Assembly: GCF_015218165.1 (NCBI RefSeq)
Contig: NZ_CP048659.1
Location: 2,356,001 to 2,420,000 of the forward strand
Length of the DNA: 64,000 bases
Source of the DNA: Acinetobacter piscicola
Lineage (GTDB): Bacteria; Pseudomonadota; Gammaproteobacteria; Pseudomonadales; Moraxellaceae
Direction of reading: 5' to 3'
Each line of letters opens with the position of its first letter. The first letter of the stretch is position 1. Both the position numbers and the translations under genes were made by a program. This document shows positions 27,137-37,700 of the stretch, one piece after another. A model generated the notes under the pieces. The model was not told where the DNA came from and did not search any database. It worked only from the letters and a program-made list of their open reading frames with translations.

Positions 27137-28162
27137 TTACTTAACACCCTTACCTGCTTTAAATGCTGCAAGCACTTTTGCACGCTCAGCATCAGACATA
27201 GAAATTAGACCTGCTCTTTCTAACTTAGACCCTTTACCTGATACTTTCTTGCTTAAGAAGAACTCAGCAAACTGTGGTAAGCCTTTGATTGATTTCAAGT
27301 GTTCACCCTTCACATAGAAGAATAATGGGCGAGATACTGGGTATGAACCATTAAGAATTGTTTGCTCAGATGGAGAAACATTATTTACTGTTGCAACACG
27401 TAATTTGTCACGGTTTTGATCATAGAAACCTAAACCAAATACACCCACAGCACTTGGAGATGTTTTTAAACGTGCTAATGTTTCAGTGTAATCACCAGAA
27501 ATTTCAATCACTTTTCCATCTTTACGGAAATTAGAACATGTTTTCTTTAATGCATCTTTATCTAAGTTTTTGAACGCCTGATAAGTTTCACAACCAGCAT
27601 CCACCATTTTTTCTTGGAATACTTCACGTGTACCGTGATTTGATGCAGGGATGACTAAAGTAATTGGCTCATTTGGTAGCGCTTTGTCAATTTGATTCCA
27701 ACGTGTATATGGGTTTGGTACCATTTTACCATTTGAAGGTAATTCAGCTGCTAAAGCTGCAAATACATGTTGTGGACGTAATTTGTAAGCTGCTTTATGT
27801 GAATTTGAAGCAAATACGATACCATCATAACCAATTTTGATTTCTAAAATTTGATTTACGCCTGCTTTCTTACATGCAGCAATTTCAGTGTCTTTAATTT
27901 TACGAGAAGCGTTTGCGATATCAATCGTATTGTCGCCCACACCCGAACAGAATTGTTTTAAACCAGCAGATGAACCACCAGAACCAACAACAGGTGCTTT
28001 AAACTGTGGGAATGTATTACCAAATTCTTCAGCAACAATACTTGCGTATGGAAGTACTGTTGAAGAACCAGCAATTTGAATCGTATCACGAGCTGCGTGT
28101 GTTGTAGATGCTACTGCTGCCCCTGAAACTGCTAAAGCAATTGCGATATGATTTAAGCGCAT
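27137..28162 (-). CDS. pstS: Phosphate ABC transporter substrate-binding protein PstS
   Basis: This is the periplasmic phosphate-binding protein. It has a Sec signal peptide (MRLNHIAIALAVSGAAVASTTHA, cleavage probably after AHA) and the family's phosphate-binding signatures, including IAGSSTVLPYASIVAEEF and VVGSGGSSAGLKQFCSG. The length of 341 residues fits the PstS family. It is the first gene of pstSCAB, with an array of PhoB half-sites about 90 bp upstream, so it should be induced by phosphate starvation. Confidence 0.96.
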   Translation of the reverse strand: MRLNHIAIALAVSGAAVASTTHAARDTIQIAGSSTVLPYASIVAEEFGNTFPQFKAPVVGSGGSSAGLKQFCSGVGDNTIDIANASRKIKDTEIAACKKAGVNQILEIKIGYDGIVFASNSHKAAYKLRPQHVFAALAAELPSNGKMVPNPYTRWNQIDKALPNEPITLVIPASNHGTREVFQEKMVDAGCETYQAFKNLDKDALKKTCSNFRKDGKVIEISGDYTETLARLKTSPSAVGVFGLGFYDQNRDKLRVATVNNVSPSEQTILNGSYPVSRPLFFYVKGEHLKSIKGLPQFAEFFLSKKVSGKGSKLERAGLISMSDAERAKVLAAFKAGKGVK

Positions 28163-28729
28163 TCTTTTCTCTCTTTCTTAATTGCAATTATAAGTACTTA
28201 AATTCCACAATGGCGTACTTTTTGGATAACTGCATTTTGATTTTAAAATATGACAAATAAGTTACAGCTTTATGACGCTTTTATGATAATTAATGACTTG
28301 TTTTTGATTTAATTAAAATTCTTTAAAATTCAATGTGTAAAGACATTTTACTCAATATTTATTTTTCTCATATTTTTTGATTTGAATTGTAACCCTTCAT
28401 GAAAGCGTCATGATGATCTAAGTCAAACTAATAGTAAATAGGATGCAATACAACATATCTTTTAGCACTTTTAGATGATTATGGGATCAATTACATCAAA
28501 ATCTTAAAATCTAATATGAAACATAGGCAATGATATTAAAAGAGCTTCTATTAATTTGAAAAAACGACTCAATGCCTTTTTAGATTTTCCTTTGCATCTC
28601 GAAGAAAAGGGAATTTAAAGCCATCGGCTTTCTCAAAAAATGATATAAATTCAGCAGCATGACTTAAAACCTGTTCCTATATTTTCATTTTCAAGCCATG
28701 TGCTTTTAAGATTTATTCTATTGTGATCA
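28163..28729. other. Intergenic region upstream of pstS
   Basis: Apart from the Pho box array (28250-28289) I see no gene. A second, weaker and oppositely oriented PhoB-like pair (CCTTCAT-GAAA-GCGTCAT) lies at 28394-28411. The remainder is AT-rich without an RNA gene I can identify. Confidence 0.45.
28250..28289 (-). promoter_or_regulatory. Pho box array with four PhoB half-sites upstream of pstS
   Basis: Read on the minus strand: TTATCAT, AAAA, GCGTCAT, AAAG, CTGTAAC, TTAT, TTGTCAT. The four heptamers are spaced exactly 11 bp apart and each matches the PhoB half-site CTGTCAT at five or six of seven positions. This is a PhoB-activated promoter arrangement about 90 bp upstream of the pstS start. 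Confidence 0.88.
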
Positions 28730-29518
28730 CTAAAAAACTTCTCTAATTTCCACATTGGGATCATAAGCATCCAAACGCTTTGCCAAAACATGTAAATGCC
28801 GAGTGGGTACAGCAGGAAATAAATGATGCTCAACATGATAAAACATGTTGTACGTCACAACTCGCTTAAATTCATTTCTCACAGTTCGTGCCATATAAAT
28901 ATGATCTTCAGTATCATGATGCACCGTCCACACTGCAAAAAATGCTGTCATACATTGCCCAATCAACATTGCAACAACGTGATATTTCAAAATGGTGACA
29001 TCTAAAATAAAAAACACCGCAATCACTAAAATAATATTTGCTAAAAGTTCAGCACTCATCCATTTTCTTTGTGTTTTTGTCCCAACAGCAAATGCCTTTT
29101 TATGTAACATAATTGGAAAAAATGGCCCAAATAAAAATGCTTGCCACCATTTCATACGTGCACTTTTGGCTTCAACATCTTCATCTTGCATACAAAATTG
29201 GTGATGACGTAAATGATTAATTTGCACAGCATGCATTGAACCTAACATGACAATACTTAGTATCCACATCACCCAATGTGTTTTTTCTCGGCTTATTCCA
29301 AGCGCAAAATGAAAAGCATTATGCACTTGACGTAAGCCTGTTAAAAAAAACATAAATGAACACAATAATGCCAATGGATACCAAGCCAAATACGCAAAAG
29401 CCAAAGATGCACATAACCAAGGTATTGAAATCAATAATTCAGAAATAACGTCTCTTGTTCGTAAATGTACTAAATCTTTCCATTGCACGACTTTTAATAA
29501 ATATTGCTGATCATTCAT
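28730..29518 (-). CDS. Membrane fatty acid desaturase/hydroxylase-like protein
   Basis: This 262-residue integral membrane di-iron enzyme of the fatty acid desaturase family has the three histidine boxes: HNAFH (HxxxH), HLRHH (HxxHH) and HVEHH (HxxHH), with further His in VHHDTEDH. About four membrane helices are visible. It probably modifies a membrane lipid or a hydrophobic substrate; the substrate cannot be determined. No operon partner overlaps, and the next gene upstream is 80 bp away. Confidence 0.87.
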   Translation of the reverse strand: MNDQQYLLKVVQWKDLVHLRTRDVISELLISIPWLCASLAFAYLAWYPLALLCSFMFFLTGLRQVHNAFHFALGISREKTHWVMWILSIVMLGSMHAVQINHLRHHQFCMQDEDVEAKSARMKWWQAFLFGPFFPIMLHKKAFAVGTKTQRKWMSAELLANIILVIAVFFILDVTILKYHVVAMLIGQCMTAFFAVWTVHHDTEDHIYMARTVRNEFKRVVTYNMFYHVEHHLFPAVPTRHLHVLAKRLDAYDPNVEIREVF

Positions 29519-29597
29519 TTTTATAAATTTTTATAAAGAGAATTAGGTGACTATAAAATGAACAAATCTTCATTGCAAGCTCAAATATTCTTTCAGA

Positions 29598-30380
29598 CTA
29601 TTCTATTTTTTGTCGACTCATAATTTGCTCACTTAACATACGGTAAATATGAGTCAAATAAGGTTGTTGTGAAGCAGCTAACATTGCTTCATGCATATTC
29701 AAAATCACATGGTCTCCACGCATGGCAGGACCTGTTTGCATCAATCTAGGTTCATTTTGAACAGCTTTTTGAGCGGTTTCTAAAATCAAAGGAGACAATA
29801 AACTAAAATCTACCTGTTGAGCATCAAGAACTTGTTTTGCCATGTCATAACATGCATTGCTAAAATTACAAGCAAATACAGCAGCTAAATGTAAACTCAA
29901 ACGCTGCTCTGAAGAATAGAGATAAACTCTATTACTTAGGCTATTTGCTAATATTTCTAGTTTTTGTTGACTCGCTGCTGCCTGTGCTTCAATAAATAAA
30001 GGGGTATTTTCCCAGTCAATTTCACGTTCAAAACTGAAGGTTTGTAAAGGATAAAATACGCCTACATTCTCATAATGGTCAGCCAATACTTTTAAATGTG
30101 TACTTCCAGAACTATGTACAACCAGTGTATTTTTTAAATAAGGTTTAAGCTGCTGTATCACCTGCGCAATGGCTTGATCACTTACAGCAATGACACATAA
30201 GTCTATATTATCTTGAAACTCTTGAAGATGATGGATTGCTTCTGCTTGCACAAGACTGGCAAGTTTTTGTGCATTTTCAAAATGAGTACTAAAAATTTGT
30301 ACGATTTGATACTGCCGAGCAAAAGCCTGTGCCAAATGGGTTGCAACTCGCCCCGAACCAATAAAACTTATACGCATCAT
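29598..30380 (-). CDS. DUF2520 Rossmann-fold protein
   Basis: The protein has an N-terminal dinucleotide-binding motif (ISFIGSGRVATHLAQAF) and an F420/ketopantoate-reductase-like Rossmann domain, then a C-terminal helical domain typical of DUF2520 (LAAVFACNFSNACYDMA and ETAQKAVQNEPRLMQTGPAMRGD). DUF2520 proteins are presumed NAD(P)-dependent oxidoreductases of unknown substrate. Double ATG start. It lies between a desaturase and an OmpA-like gene, all on the minus strand, but gaps and a terminator argue against a single operon. Confidence 0.85.
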   Translation of the reverse strand: MMRISFIGSGRVATHLAQAFARQYQIVQIFSTHFENAQKLASLVQAEAIHHLQEFQDNIDLCVIAVSDQAIAQVIQQLKPYLKNTLVVHSSGSTHLKVLADHYENVGVFYPLQTFSFEREIDWENTPLFIEAQAAASQQKLEILANSLSNRVYLYSSEQRLSLHLAAVFACNFSNACYDMAKQVLDAQQVDFSLLSPLILETAQKAVQNEPRLMQTGPAMRGDHVILNMHEAMLAASQQPYLTHIYRMLSEQIMSRQKIE

Positions 30381-30446
30381 GTCAATTTCTCAATTTTAGA
30401 CTTTATTTCTAGCTGCATATTTTCAAGATAATCTAAAATGAAAGCA

Positions 30447-30478
30447 AATAAAAACGAGCGACCTAAATCGCCCGTTTT
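30447..30478 (-). terminator. Rho-independent terminator of the OmpA-like gene
   Basis: On the minus strand AAAACG and CGTTTT arms with an inner GCG/CGC pair enclose a short loop, followed by a T-rich tail. It starts 15 bp past the stop codon. Confidence 0.75.
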
Positions 30479-30492
30479 AATGCTATTGCCGA

Positions 30493-31971
30493 TTATTGCG
30501 TTTTTTCTTCAACCCCGTTGTTATCTACTTCACGCACTGTACCTGTTTCAGTATTAATCACTTCAAACTCAATGCGGCGATTTTTAAATTGCCCTTCTTT
30601 GGTTGCATTATCTGCGACAGGTTGGTCTTGTCCAAAACCTTGCGCTTGTAATTTACTTGGGTCTACACCTTTTGCAACCAAATAATCTACAACCGATTTC
30701 GCTCGTTTTTGTGATAATGCTTTATTGGCTTCGGCATTTCCTGTCGAGTCGGTATAGCCTTTTACAACCAATTGTACATTCGGTACTTTATTCATTAATG
30801 CTGCGGCTTGGTCTAATACTGACTTATTCACATCAGGAATCTCAGCAGATGCTGTCGCAAAGTTAATGATCTGTAAGTTTAATGCAGTCGCAATATCTAA
30901 GGGACGAACTTGATTTGGGTCAATATTGCTCAAAGCCGCTTTCGCTTTGTCAATGCTGCTTGTCACCGCCGCACCCTCATCTAAACTTGCTGCTTCACCC
31001 ACAACGACTTGCACATCTTTAACCAACGGTGTGATTTTATCTGCTAACGCTTTTAAACTCGCAGTATCTGCACCTTGTAAACTGATTTGATTTCCTGTCC
31101 ACACCAAATTGACATTTGGTACACCTTTCAACAACTTTAATACACTCACTAAAGCATTCTGATCCACTAAAGCTGCATTAAAATTATTACTTGAATCTAC
31201 GCCACAACCATTTTGATGGCTAAAAATTTGTTTGACTTCTTTTTGTAAAATATCAATATACTTTGCATCACCGATTTTTGCCTGACATGTGACTAATGCA
31301 CCTGCTTGGTCTGTTGAGATTTGGAAATATGCAGGTTGCTGACTAGAACTTGTCATTGTGCTATTGGTAACAGGTGTTGGCTCTTCTGTCTTACAACTAC
31401 GTAATAACCAAAAAGCCAGAAACAATAGAATTAATAAAGCAATTAATGCTGGCCAGAAGCTTGATTTTTTCTTTTCCTCCACAACAGGTGTTGGTGTAAC
31501 TGGAGGAACAGCCTGTGATGTGGTATTTGCTGTTGCAGCTAAAGTACCTAGCCCTAAAGCGGCTAAAATCCCTCGCGCCCAAGGGGCTAAACCAGTAGAA
31601 ATTGCATCATAATTTTGTTCTAAAAAATGCTGTATCACTACAGGGTCATGAGAGCCTGCTTCATCTTCTAATACATTTAATGTTGCTGGAATTGACCGAT
31701 TTAAAACATTTTCAATGTCATGATGAGGGACGTGTTGACCCACGCTCTCTACATACTGCTCCTTCAACGTACTTTGTGTATGAAATAAATCAGCTAATCT
31801 CGGATTTAAATTATTTTGAAGGGCAGAAATTAAATTAGGATTTGCTTTTAAAATCGCTAACAAAAAAGGAAAAAACTCAGCCAATGCTGTACTTTTTTCT
31901 GTTAAATATGTTGTTTCACCTTTTAATACGATCGGGGTCACTCTTTCTTTCAATAATGAAATCAGATCCAT
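30493..31971 (-). CDS. OmpA-family protein with internal transmembrane helix
   Basis: The 492-residue protein has no N-terminal signal peptide. Residues 1-150 form a soluble region I do not recognise. A proline/threonine-rich linker (QAVPPVTPTPVVEEKK) precedes a single hydrophobic helix (FWPALIALLILLFLAFWLL, about 175-193). The remaining part contains two BON-like segments (about 210-330) and a C-terminal OmpA/MotB peptidoglycan-binding domain with NFATASAEI, GYTDSTGNAEANKALSQKRA and FKNRRIEFEV. The topology suggests an N-in inner-membrane protein that reaches peptidoglycan. The ATG at 31971 has GAGGAG seven bases upstream; the GTG at 31986 overlaps it. Confidence 0.85.
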   Translation of the reverse strand: MDLISLLKERVTPIVLKGETTYLTEKSTALAEFFPFLLAILKANPNLISALQNNLNPRLADLFHTQSTLKEQYVESVGQHVPHHDIENVLNRSIPATLNVLEDEAGSHDPVVIQHFLEQNYDAISTGLAPWARGILAALGLGTLAATANTTSQAVPPVTPTPVVEEKKKSSFWPALIALLILLFLAFWLLRSCKTEEPTPVTNSTMTSSSQQPAYFQISTDQAGALVTCQAKIGDAKYIDILQKEVKQIFSHQNGCGVDSSNNFNAALVDQNALVSVLKLLKGVPNVNLVWTGNQISLQGADTASLKALADKITPLVKDVQVVVGEAASLDEGAAVTSSIDKAKAALSNIDPNQVRPLDIATALNLQIINFATASAEIPDVNKSVLDQAAALMNKVPNVQLVVKGYTDSTGNAEANKALSQKRAKSVVDYLVAKGVDPSKLQAQGFGQDQPVADNATKEGQFKNRRIEFEVINTETGTVREVDNNGVEEKTQ

Positions 31972-32161
31972 TTCTATACTCCTCACATGAGATTTTATTT
32001 GTTATGTAAATTTTTTATAACCTACATGAGTATGCGCTTAAAAAACCATCATTTTCTTTAAGTTTTGTTATTTTCCTTAAACTTATATAAATATCGAATG
32101 GCGTATTCCCTCACTAGAAACAAAACAAATTCCCCCTAACAACGTCTTCTTCTTTTCATTT

Positions 32162-32560
32162 TCAATTGAGCCCTTCGTGGAATTTTTTAGCCTCATCTAA
32201 AATCTCAAACCATACAGCTTTATAGTCAGTAAAAGCATGTGATGCAATATGTGCACTTAATGGTTCATTGATGATTCCAACTCTTAAACGAACGAGCTCT
32301 GGTAAATCTAAACGCACACTAAATAAAGGTGAGCCACATACTTTACAAAACACGCGTTTTTTATTCTCAGTAGCAAAATATTCTGAAAATAATGCTTGCC
32401 TCTGTAAAATTTCTAAGTATTTAGTTTCAATGGGTGCAATGGCAACAAAAGCTGAACCTTGTGCTTTTTGACATTGCCCGCAATGACAAACGAACACTTG
32501 AGGAATTTCTGTATTAATTTTAAGTTGAATTCCGCCACAGAGACATGAAGCTGTATACAT
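32162..32560 (-). CDS. GFA family (CENP-V/GFA domain) protein
   Basis: This 132-residue zinc-binding protein has the conserved cysteine pattern of the GFA fold: CLCGGIQ near residue 6, CHCGQCQKAQGSAF near 26-31, and CKVCGSPLF near 77-80. The family was named for the glutathione-dependent formaldehyde-activating enzyme, but most members have no known substrate. It appears to be a single-gene unit. Confidence 0.88.
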   Translation of the reverse strand: MYTASCLCGGIQLKINTEIPQVFVCHCGQCQKAQGSAFVAIAPIETKYLEILQRQALFSEYFATENKKRVFCKVCGSPLFSVRLDLPELVRLRVGIINEPLSAHIASHAFTDYKAVWFEILDEAKKFHEGLN

Positions 32561-32651
32561 AATTTCATCATTTTAATTTATTTGGATTCAAACTAGATTA
32601 GCTCACATTGATGTAAATGAAAGTATGATCCATAGAGAAAATTTTGATTAT

Positions 32652-33425
32652 TTATTTACAATCACTTTCTCGATACACTTTTAAAGCTTCAATTTCAGCA
32701 TAAATCAGTTGCTGTAAATCATCACGAAACTGAATCATATCTTCCATCGTTTCAATCTGATCAATACTTAAACGTGGCATAAATTTAAAATAAAATGGAA
32801 TTCGTTTGGGGATAATATGCCTTGGAATCGAAGGAATCACCTCGCCATTTCTCAAAAATGAACCTATTTTAGGATTGGATAAAATTTTATTAAACCATTT
32901 TTGTCTAAGCAATACGTTGACATCAAAACCCAGCTCAAAAACTTCATCCCCACCCAAAGCCACAAATGGCGCAATGTCATAGCCAAATTCCTGCGCCAGT
33001 TTTAAAAAGCCATAGCGTTGTTTCCAAATGAGTTGATAAGCTTCGCCTTTTCGTTTAATGACTTCACGACCACCACCAGGAAAAACCAAAATAGAATAGC
33101 CTTGTTGCATCGCCTGTCTAGCAAATTCTCGAGTTCCGTCTATCCCTCCGACTCGCTTAACCATTCCTTTCCAAATTGGAATATGAAAATGCATATGATC
33201 TGCCAAACTGACAATGGCAATTTTATGTTCATTATATAAATAGTCGATGAGAATCGGAGAATCTAGCACGCCATAAATGGTATGGTTTCCCACATACATG
33301 GCAGGTTTTTGAGGATTGAGATTTTCTGCGCCTAAAAAAGTGGGACGAAAATAAAAACGTTGCAATGCACTGATTGCACGTAATAATTTGGAATTATGTT
33401 TAATTTCTAATTGTTTTTTTACCAT
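32652..33425 (-). CDS. Lysophospholipid/glycerol acyltransferase family protein
   Basis: This 257-residue acyltransferase has the NH-rich motif in VGNHTIYGVLDSPILID and a second block VFPGGGREV. The H-to-D spacing is longer than the classical HxxxxD, closer to the DAGAT/phytyl ester synthase-like branch. It probably transfers an acyl group to a glycerolipid or wax-type acceptor at the membrane. The substrate is not predictable. A helix-prone C-terminus follows. It starts at ATG with no close upstream partner. Confidence 0.82.
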   Translation of the reverse strand: MVKKQLEIKHNSKLLRAISALQRFYFRPTFLGAENLNPQKPAMYVGNHTIYGVLDSPILIDYLYNEHKIAIVSLADHMHFHIPIWKGMVKRVGGIDGTREFARQAMQQGYSILVFPGGGREVIKRKGEAYQLIWKQRYGFLKLAQEFGYDIAPFVALGGDEVFELGFDVNVLLRQKWFNKILSNPKIGSFLRNGEVIPSIPRHIIPKRIPFYFKFMPRLSIDQIETMEDMIQFRDDLQQLIYAEIEALKVYRESDCK

Positions 33426-33469
33426 ACTGTATCCCTACAAAAACTTCAATAATTCCATATTTATACCAG

Positions 33470-33575
33470 AAGTCCCCTCTCCTTTTAGGAGAGGGCTAGG
33501 GAGAGGTTTTAATTAAATCAAGCTCCCTCATCCTCTTGCTGACTTTCAGTCCTCATCCCCAAGGAGAAGGGACTT
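33470..33575. repeat. REP/MITE-like palindromic element
   Basis: The outer arms AAGTCCCCTCTCC (33470-33482) and GGAGAAGGGACTT (33563-33575) match as inverted repeats at 12 of 13 positions. An inner short palindrome CTCTCC-TTTTA-GGAGAG follows the left arm. The composition (CT/AG-rich blocks) resembles the dispersed intergenic repeats common in Gammaproteobacterial genomes. No gene is present between the arms. Confidence 0.7.
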
Positions 33576-33635
33576 TTAATCTATATTTCATAACAATTAC
33601 GTATAAGTATTCACGCAAGATCTGTTATGAATAAA

Positions 33636-34751
33636 TCAAACCACATGCTTTTGCACAAGAATCGAACCTACCGAATAACCCGCACCAAATGAACACAGTA
33701 CGCCATATTCACCATCATTGACCTGATCTGCAGTCCGATGCAACGCAATGATCACACCTGCAGAAGATGTATTGGCAAATTCATCCAAAATAATTGGCAC
33801 TAAATCAGGATCAGCTTCCGCCACTTGTTTACCCACAATCAGTTTTAAAATCAATTCATTCATATTGGCATTGGCTTGATGCAACCAGAAACGCTTCACA
33901 TTTTCAGGCTGAATGCTGTTCTTTTCCAATTGAGTAGAAATGATTTTCGCAACCAATGGGCAAACTTCTTTAAAGACTTTACGACCATCCTGACGGAATT
34001 GTTTATCATCACGAGAGGTCAGTTCTGAACCATTCAGGAAACCAAAGTTATTGCGGATATTGTTTGAAAATTGCGTGAATAAGTGCGTATCCACAATTTC
34101 AAAACCTGTCTTAGTTTCAGTGTCTTCAATGATCGACGCTGTTGCCACATCACCAAAAATAAAGTGACAATCACGTGAACGATAGTCCGTATGACCTGAA
34201 GTAATTTCTACATTGACCAACAACACACGGCGCGCACCTGTTTTCACTGCATCATAGGCTTGTTTTAAACCAAAAGTTGCCGCAGAACATGCAACATTCA
34301 TATCATAAGCATAGCCTTGAATACCCAGCGCAGTTTGGATTTCAATTGCAACCGCAGGATATGCACGTTGTAAATTTGAACATGCTAAAATTACCACATC
34401 GATATCTTCAGCCGTCACACCCGCATTTTCCATCGCTTGCTTGGCTGCAATCACGCCCCATTCTGCCTGAATAGAAAGCTCATCTTCTGAACGTTCTTCC
34501 AAACGTGGACGTAAACGATTAATATCCAACACACCTGATTTCTCAATCACATAACGGCGTTTGACACCTGATGCTTTTTCAATAAATTCTGCACTCGAAC
34601 CGCGACGTGCAACGACTTCGCCTGCTTCAATTTTTTCAGCATTTTCACTGTTAAATTGTTCTACATAAGCATTTAAGCTTTCAACCAATTCTTCATTGGT
34701 AATGATTTCCTCGGGATGATACAAGCCTGTTCCTGTAATACGGATGCCCAT
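33636..34751 (-). CDS. Beta-ketoacyl-ACP synthase III-like enzyme
   Basis: This 371-residue thiolase-fold enzyme carries the FabH/OleA-type catalytic residues: Cys in [10 protein letters not shown] (about 155), His in [12 protein letters not shown] and Asn in FANTSSAG. The family condenses an acyl-CoA with malonyl-ACP to start fatty acid synthesis, although paralogs use other acyl chains. The length is slightly above E. coli FabH (317), with an N-terminal insertion rich in charged residues (about 30-90). The ATG at 34751 has AAGGAG five bases upstream, so the longer form from 34775 is rejected. It is followed closely by hrpA upstream on the same strand (47 bp gap). Confidence 0.88.
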   Translation of the reverse strand: MGIRITGTGLYHPEEIITNEELVESLNAYVEQFNSENAEKIEAGEVVARRGSSAEFIEKASGVKRRYVIEKSGVLDINRLRPRLEERSEDELSIQAEWGVIAAKQAMENAGVTAEDIDVVILACSNLQRAYPAVAIEIQTALGIQGYAYDMNVACSAATFGLKQAYDAVKTGARRVLLVNVEITSGHTDYRSRDCHFIFGDVATASIIEDTETKTGFEIVDTHLFTQFSNNIRNNFGFLNGSELTSRDDKQFRQDGRKVFKEVCPLVAKIISTQLEKNSIQPENVKRFWLHQANANMNELILKLIVGKQVAEADPDLVPIILDEFANTSSAGVIIALHRTADQVNDGEYGVLCSFGAGYSVGSILVQKHVV

Positions 34752-34798
34752 GGAAAACTCCTTTTCTAAATTCACAAATATTTCAAATTATTTCTATT

Positions 34799-37700
34799 CT
34801 AACTGATTCCAAGCTTTTCCCATACTTTTTGTATACGAGTTGCTGAAATTGGCATCTTGGTTTTCATCGGTTGAGAGAATAAAGAAATCCGTAACTCTTC
34901 CACCATAAAATACACATCTTTAACACGTGGATCCTGTTTAAACTTAAACAATTTATCCATCCACGGATCAACTTCTTTGATTGCAGCATCATCTCGACTA
35001 AGATTATTCGGCAAACGATCCAAACGCAATAACAATGCTTTTAAATAACGTGGATATTCTTGCCAAATGTCAGCTGATTTTGTATAGACAAAATTCGCCA
35101 AACTCATCAAATCGAGTTGATCTTCAATATCATCCATATTTTTGCCAAATACATCCTGATCCAGCATCAGCAACTGCTGACGAATCTGTTGCCACTGAAT
35201 ATAAATGTCACTGATCAGTTTCAATGCTTCCTGACCATGACTTAAAAATGACTTTTTCACATCTGCTGTTAATGTCGTAAATTCTTCTGCATTAATGGGT
35301 AACTTTTCAATACTCATTTGTAAGGTTGCATAGACCAACATTTGCTCAAGCTGAGCGCGATCACCCAGTGGGGAATAGGCAAGCGCTAAAGGTTTGGAAA
35401 TTTGCTTTTTCAACTGACGAATCAAATCACCCAATTGCATATGAATCAGGCGAATTACACCCTCACGATGTTGTTTAATCGCTTCATCCTGATCATTAAA
35501 GGTTTGAATCACCACACCCGACTCATCTTTAGAATCAAGTTGGGCAAATACTTTGGTTGCCACCAATGCCTGATACTGCTTCACCACCACGCCTGTGACT
35601 TTTTGCGAGGCTTCAAACACAAACTGCTCAGGAAACGTTTTAAACTCACCTTTCAACTGTTTGACAGGACTATGGGTTTCAGTGCGACAACGTGCTTTCA
35701 ACTCGTCAAGATCACGTCCTTTTTCAATCAATTTGCCTTTTTCATCAATGACTTTAATGAATGGAATCAGGTATTGATCAATACGTTCAAACGAAAAATC
35801 TTTGGCAATAATTTGCTCGCCACGCAATTGAAATGCTAAAAAGTCGAAAATATGCTCACGTAAATGCTGTGCATCTACCGCTTGCATCAATTTTTTTGCT
35901 GTATCAGGAATCGGCACCAAGTTACGGCGTTTATCTTTAGGCAAAGCTTTTAATAAGGCTTCGATTAAATCCTGACGCCATCCCGGAATTCCCCACGACC
36001 AAATATTTTCATCGACTTGTGGCAAGGCTTGTACAGGAATTTTGACTGTCGCCCCATCTTCATCATGACTTGGATCAAAACGGTAACTGGCTGCTAAACG
36101 TAACTGACCATTATGCAAGTAGTCTGGAAACTGTTGCGTCGTTGGACGATCATTCATCCACAAATCATCATCATCGACAAACAAATAACGTGGATTTTTT
36201 GGCTCTACTGTTGCACGCCAATCTTCAAAACTACGTCGACTGGCAATTTCAGCAGGTACTTTAGAAGCATAAAATTGATAAATGGTCTCTTCATCCACCA
36301 CCAAATCACGGCGACGCAATTTGTCTTCAACGCGTTCAACTTCTTCAAGTTTCAGTAAATTGTGTTTTAAGAATGGCGGTGTCGTACCCAAATTTCCTGT
36401 GGTCAAAGCATCACGTAAGAAAATTTCATGTGCCGCAGGCTGATCCACCTTTTCATAGTTGGTGGCACGTTTTGGTTCAATGATTAAACCAAACAGTGAA
36501 ATTTGATCATAAGCATTCACCACACCCGGTTTTTTTGCCCAATGTGGTTCAAAGTAATGATGTTTTAGCAAATTCGGTGCAGCCAGCAAGATCCATTCTG
36601 GCTCAATTTTTGCCAAAGTTCGCAGATAAACTTGTGAGGTTTCAACCATTTCAAATGCCATCACCCATGGGGTATTGGTCTTATGTAAAGTTGATGCAGG
36701 GAAAATACGTGCTTTTTGCTGACGTACTGCCATAAATGTATTACGTTCATCGGTTTTATTGGCAATAAAAGACAATAACCCGGTCAGCAACGCACGATGT
36801 AAATTCTCATAACTGGCTTTCTTTTCATTGAAAGACAATTTTAACCCTTGTGCTAAATCGAGTAATTGCTCATGGGTTTTCTTCCATTCACGCAGACGCA
36901 ACCAACTTAAAAAATGCTGTTTTGCGAAATTACGACGCTTATTTTCACTTAAATTTTCACGGTTCTCAGCCAATGTATTCCATAATTTGATATAGAATAA
37001 AAAGTCTGAATCCGCTTCTTTAAATAAGGCATGCTTTTGATCCGCTTGCATTTGCTTATCAGCAGGACGTTCTCTTGGATCTTGTACAGCAAGGGCGGCA
37101 ACGATAATGAGGACTTCATTCAATACCCCAAAATGCGCACCACCTAAAATCATCCGAGCAAGACGTGGGTCAATTGGCATTTTCGCCATTTGCAAACCAA
37201 TTTTGGTCAAATCATCTTTTTGTTCGTTATAAGCCCCCAACTCAATCAAAAGCTTACGACCATCATTCACTAAACGATGGTCAGGCGGCTCAATAAAATC
37301 AAAAGATTCAACTGAACCAAGCCCTAAACTTTGCATCTGTAAAATCACCGATGCCAAATTGGTTCGTTTAATTTCAGGCTCAGTAAATTCAGGACGACTT
37401 TGGAAGTCTTCCTCGCTATATAAACGAATACACACGCCCGGTGCAATACGACCACAACGCCCTTTACGTTGATTGGCAGCAGCTTGAGAAATTGCTTCAA
37501 TCGGCAAGCGTTGCACACGAGAACGGTAGTTATAACGTGAAATACGGGCAAACCCGCTATCAATCACATAGCGAATATTGGGAACAGTTAAAGCCGTTTC
37601 TGCAACGTTGGTGGCGATAATAATTCGACGTCCACCACCTGATGGATTAAAGATTTTTTGTTGTTCTGCCAGTGCTAGACGTGCATACAAGGGCAAAATT

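Noticed and set aside
35402..35839. 145-residue plus-strand frame inside hrpA
   Set aside because: Antisense shadow of hrpA; no family resemblance and no ribosome binding site.
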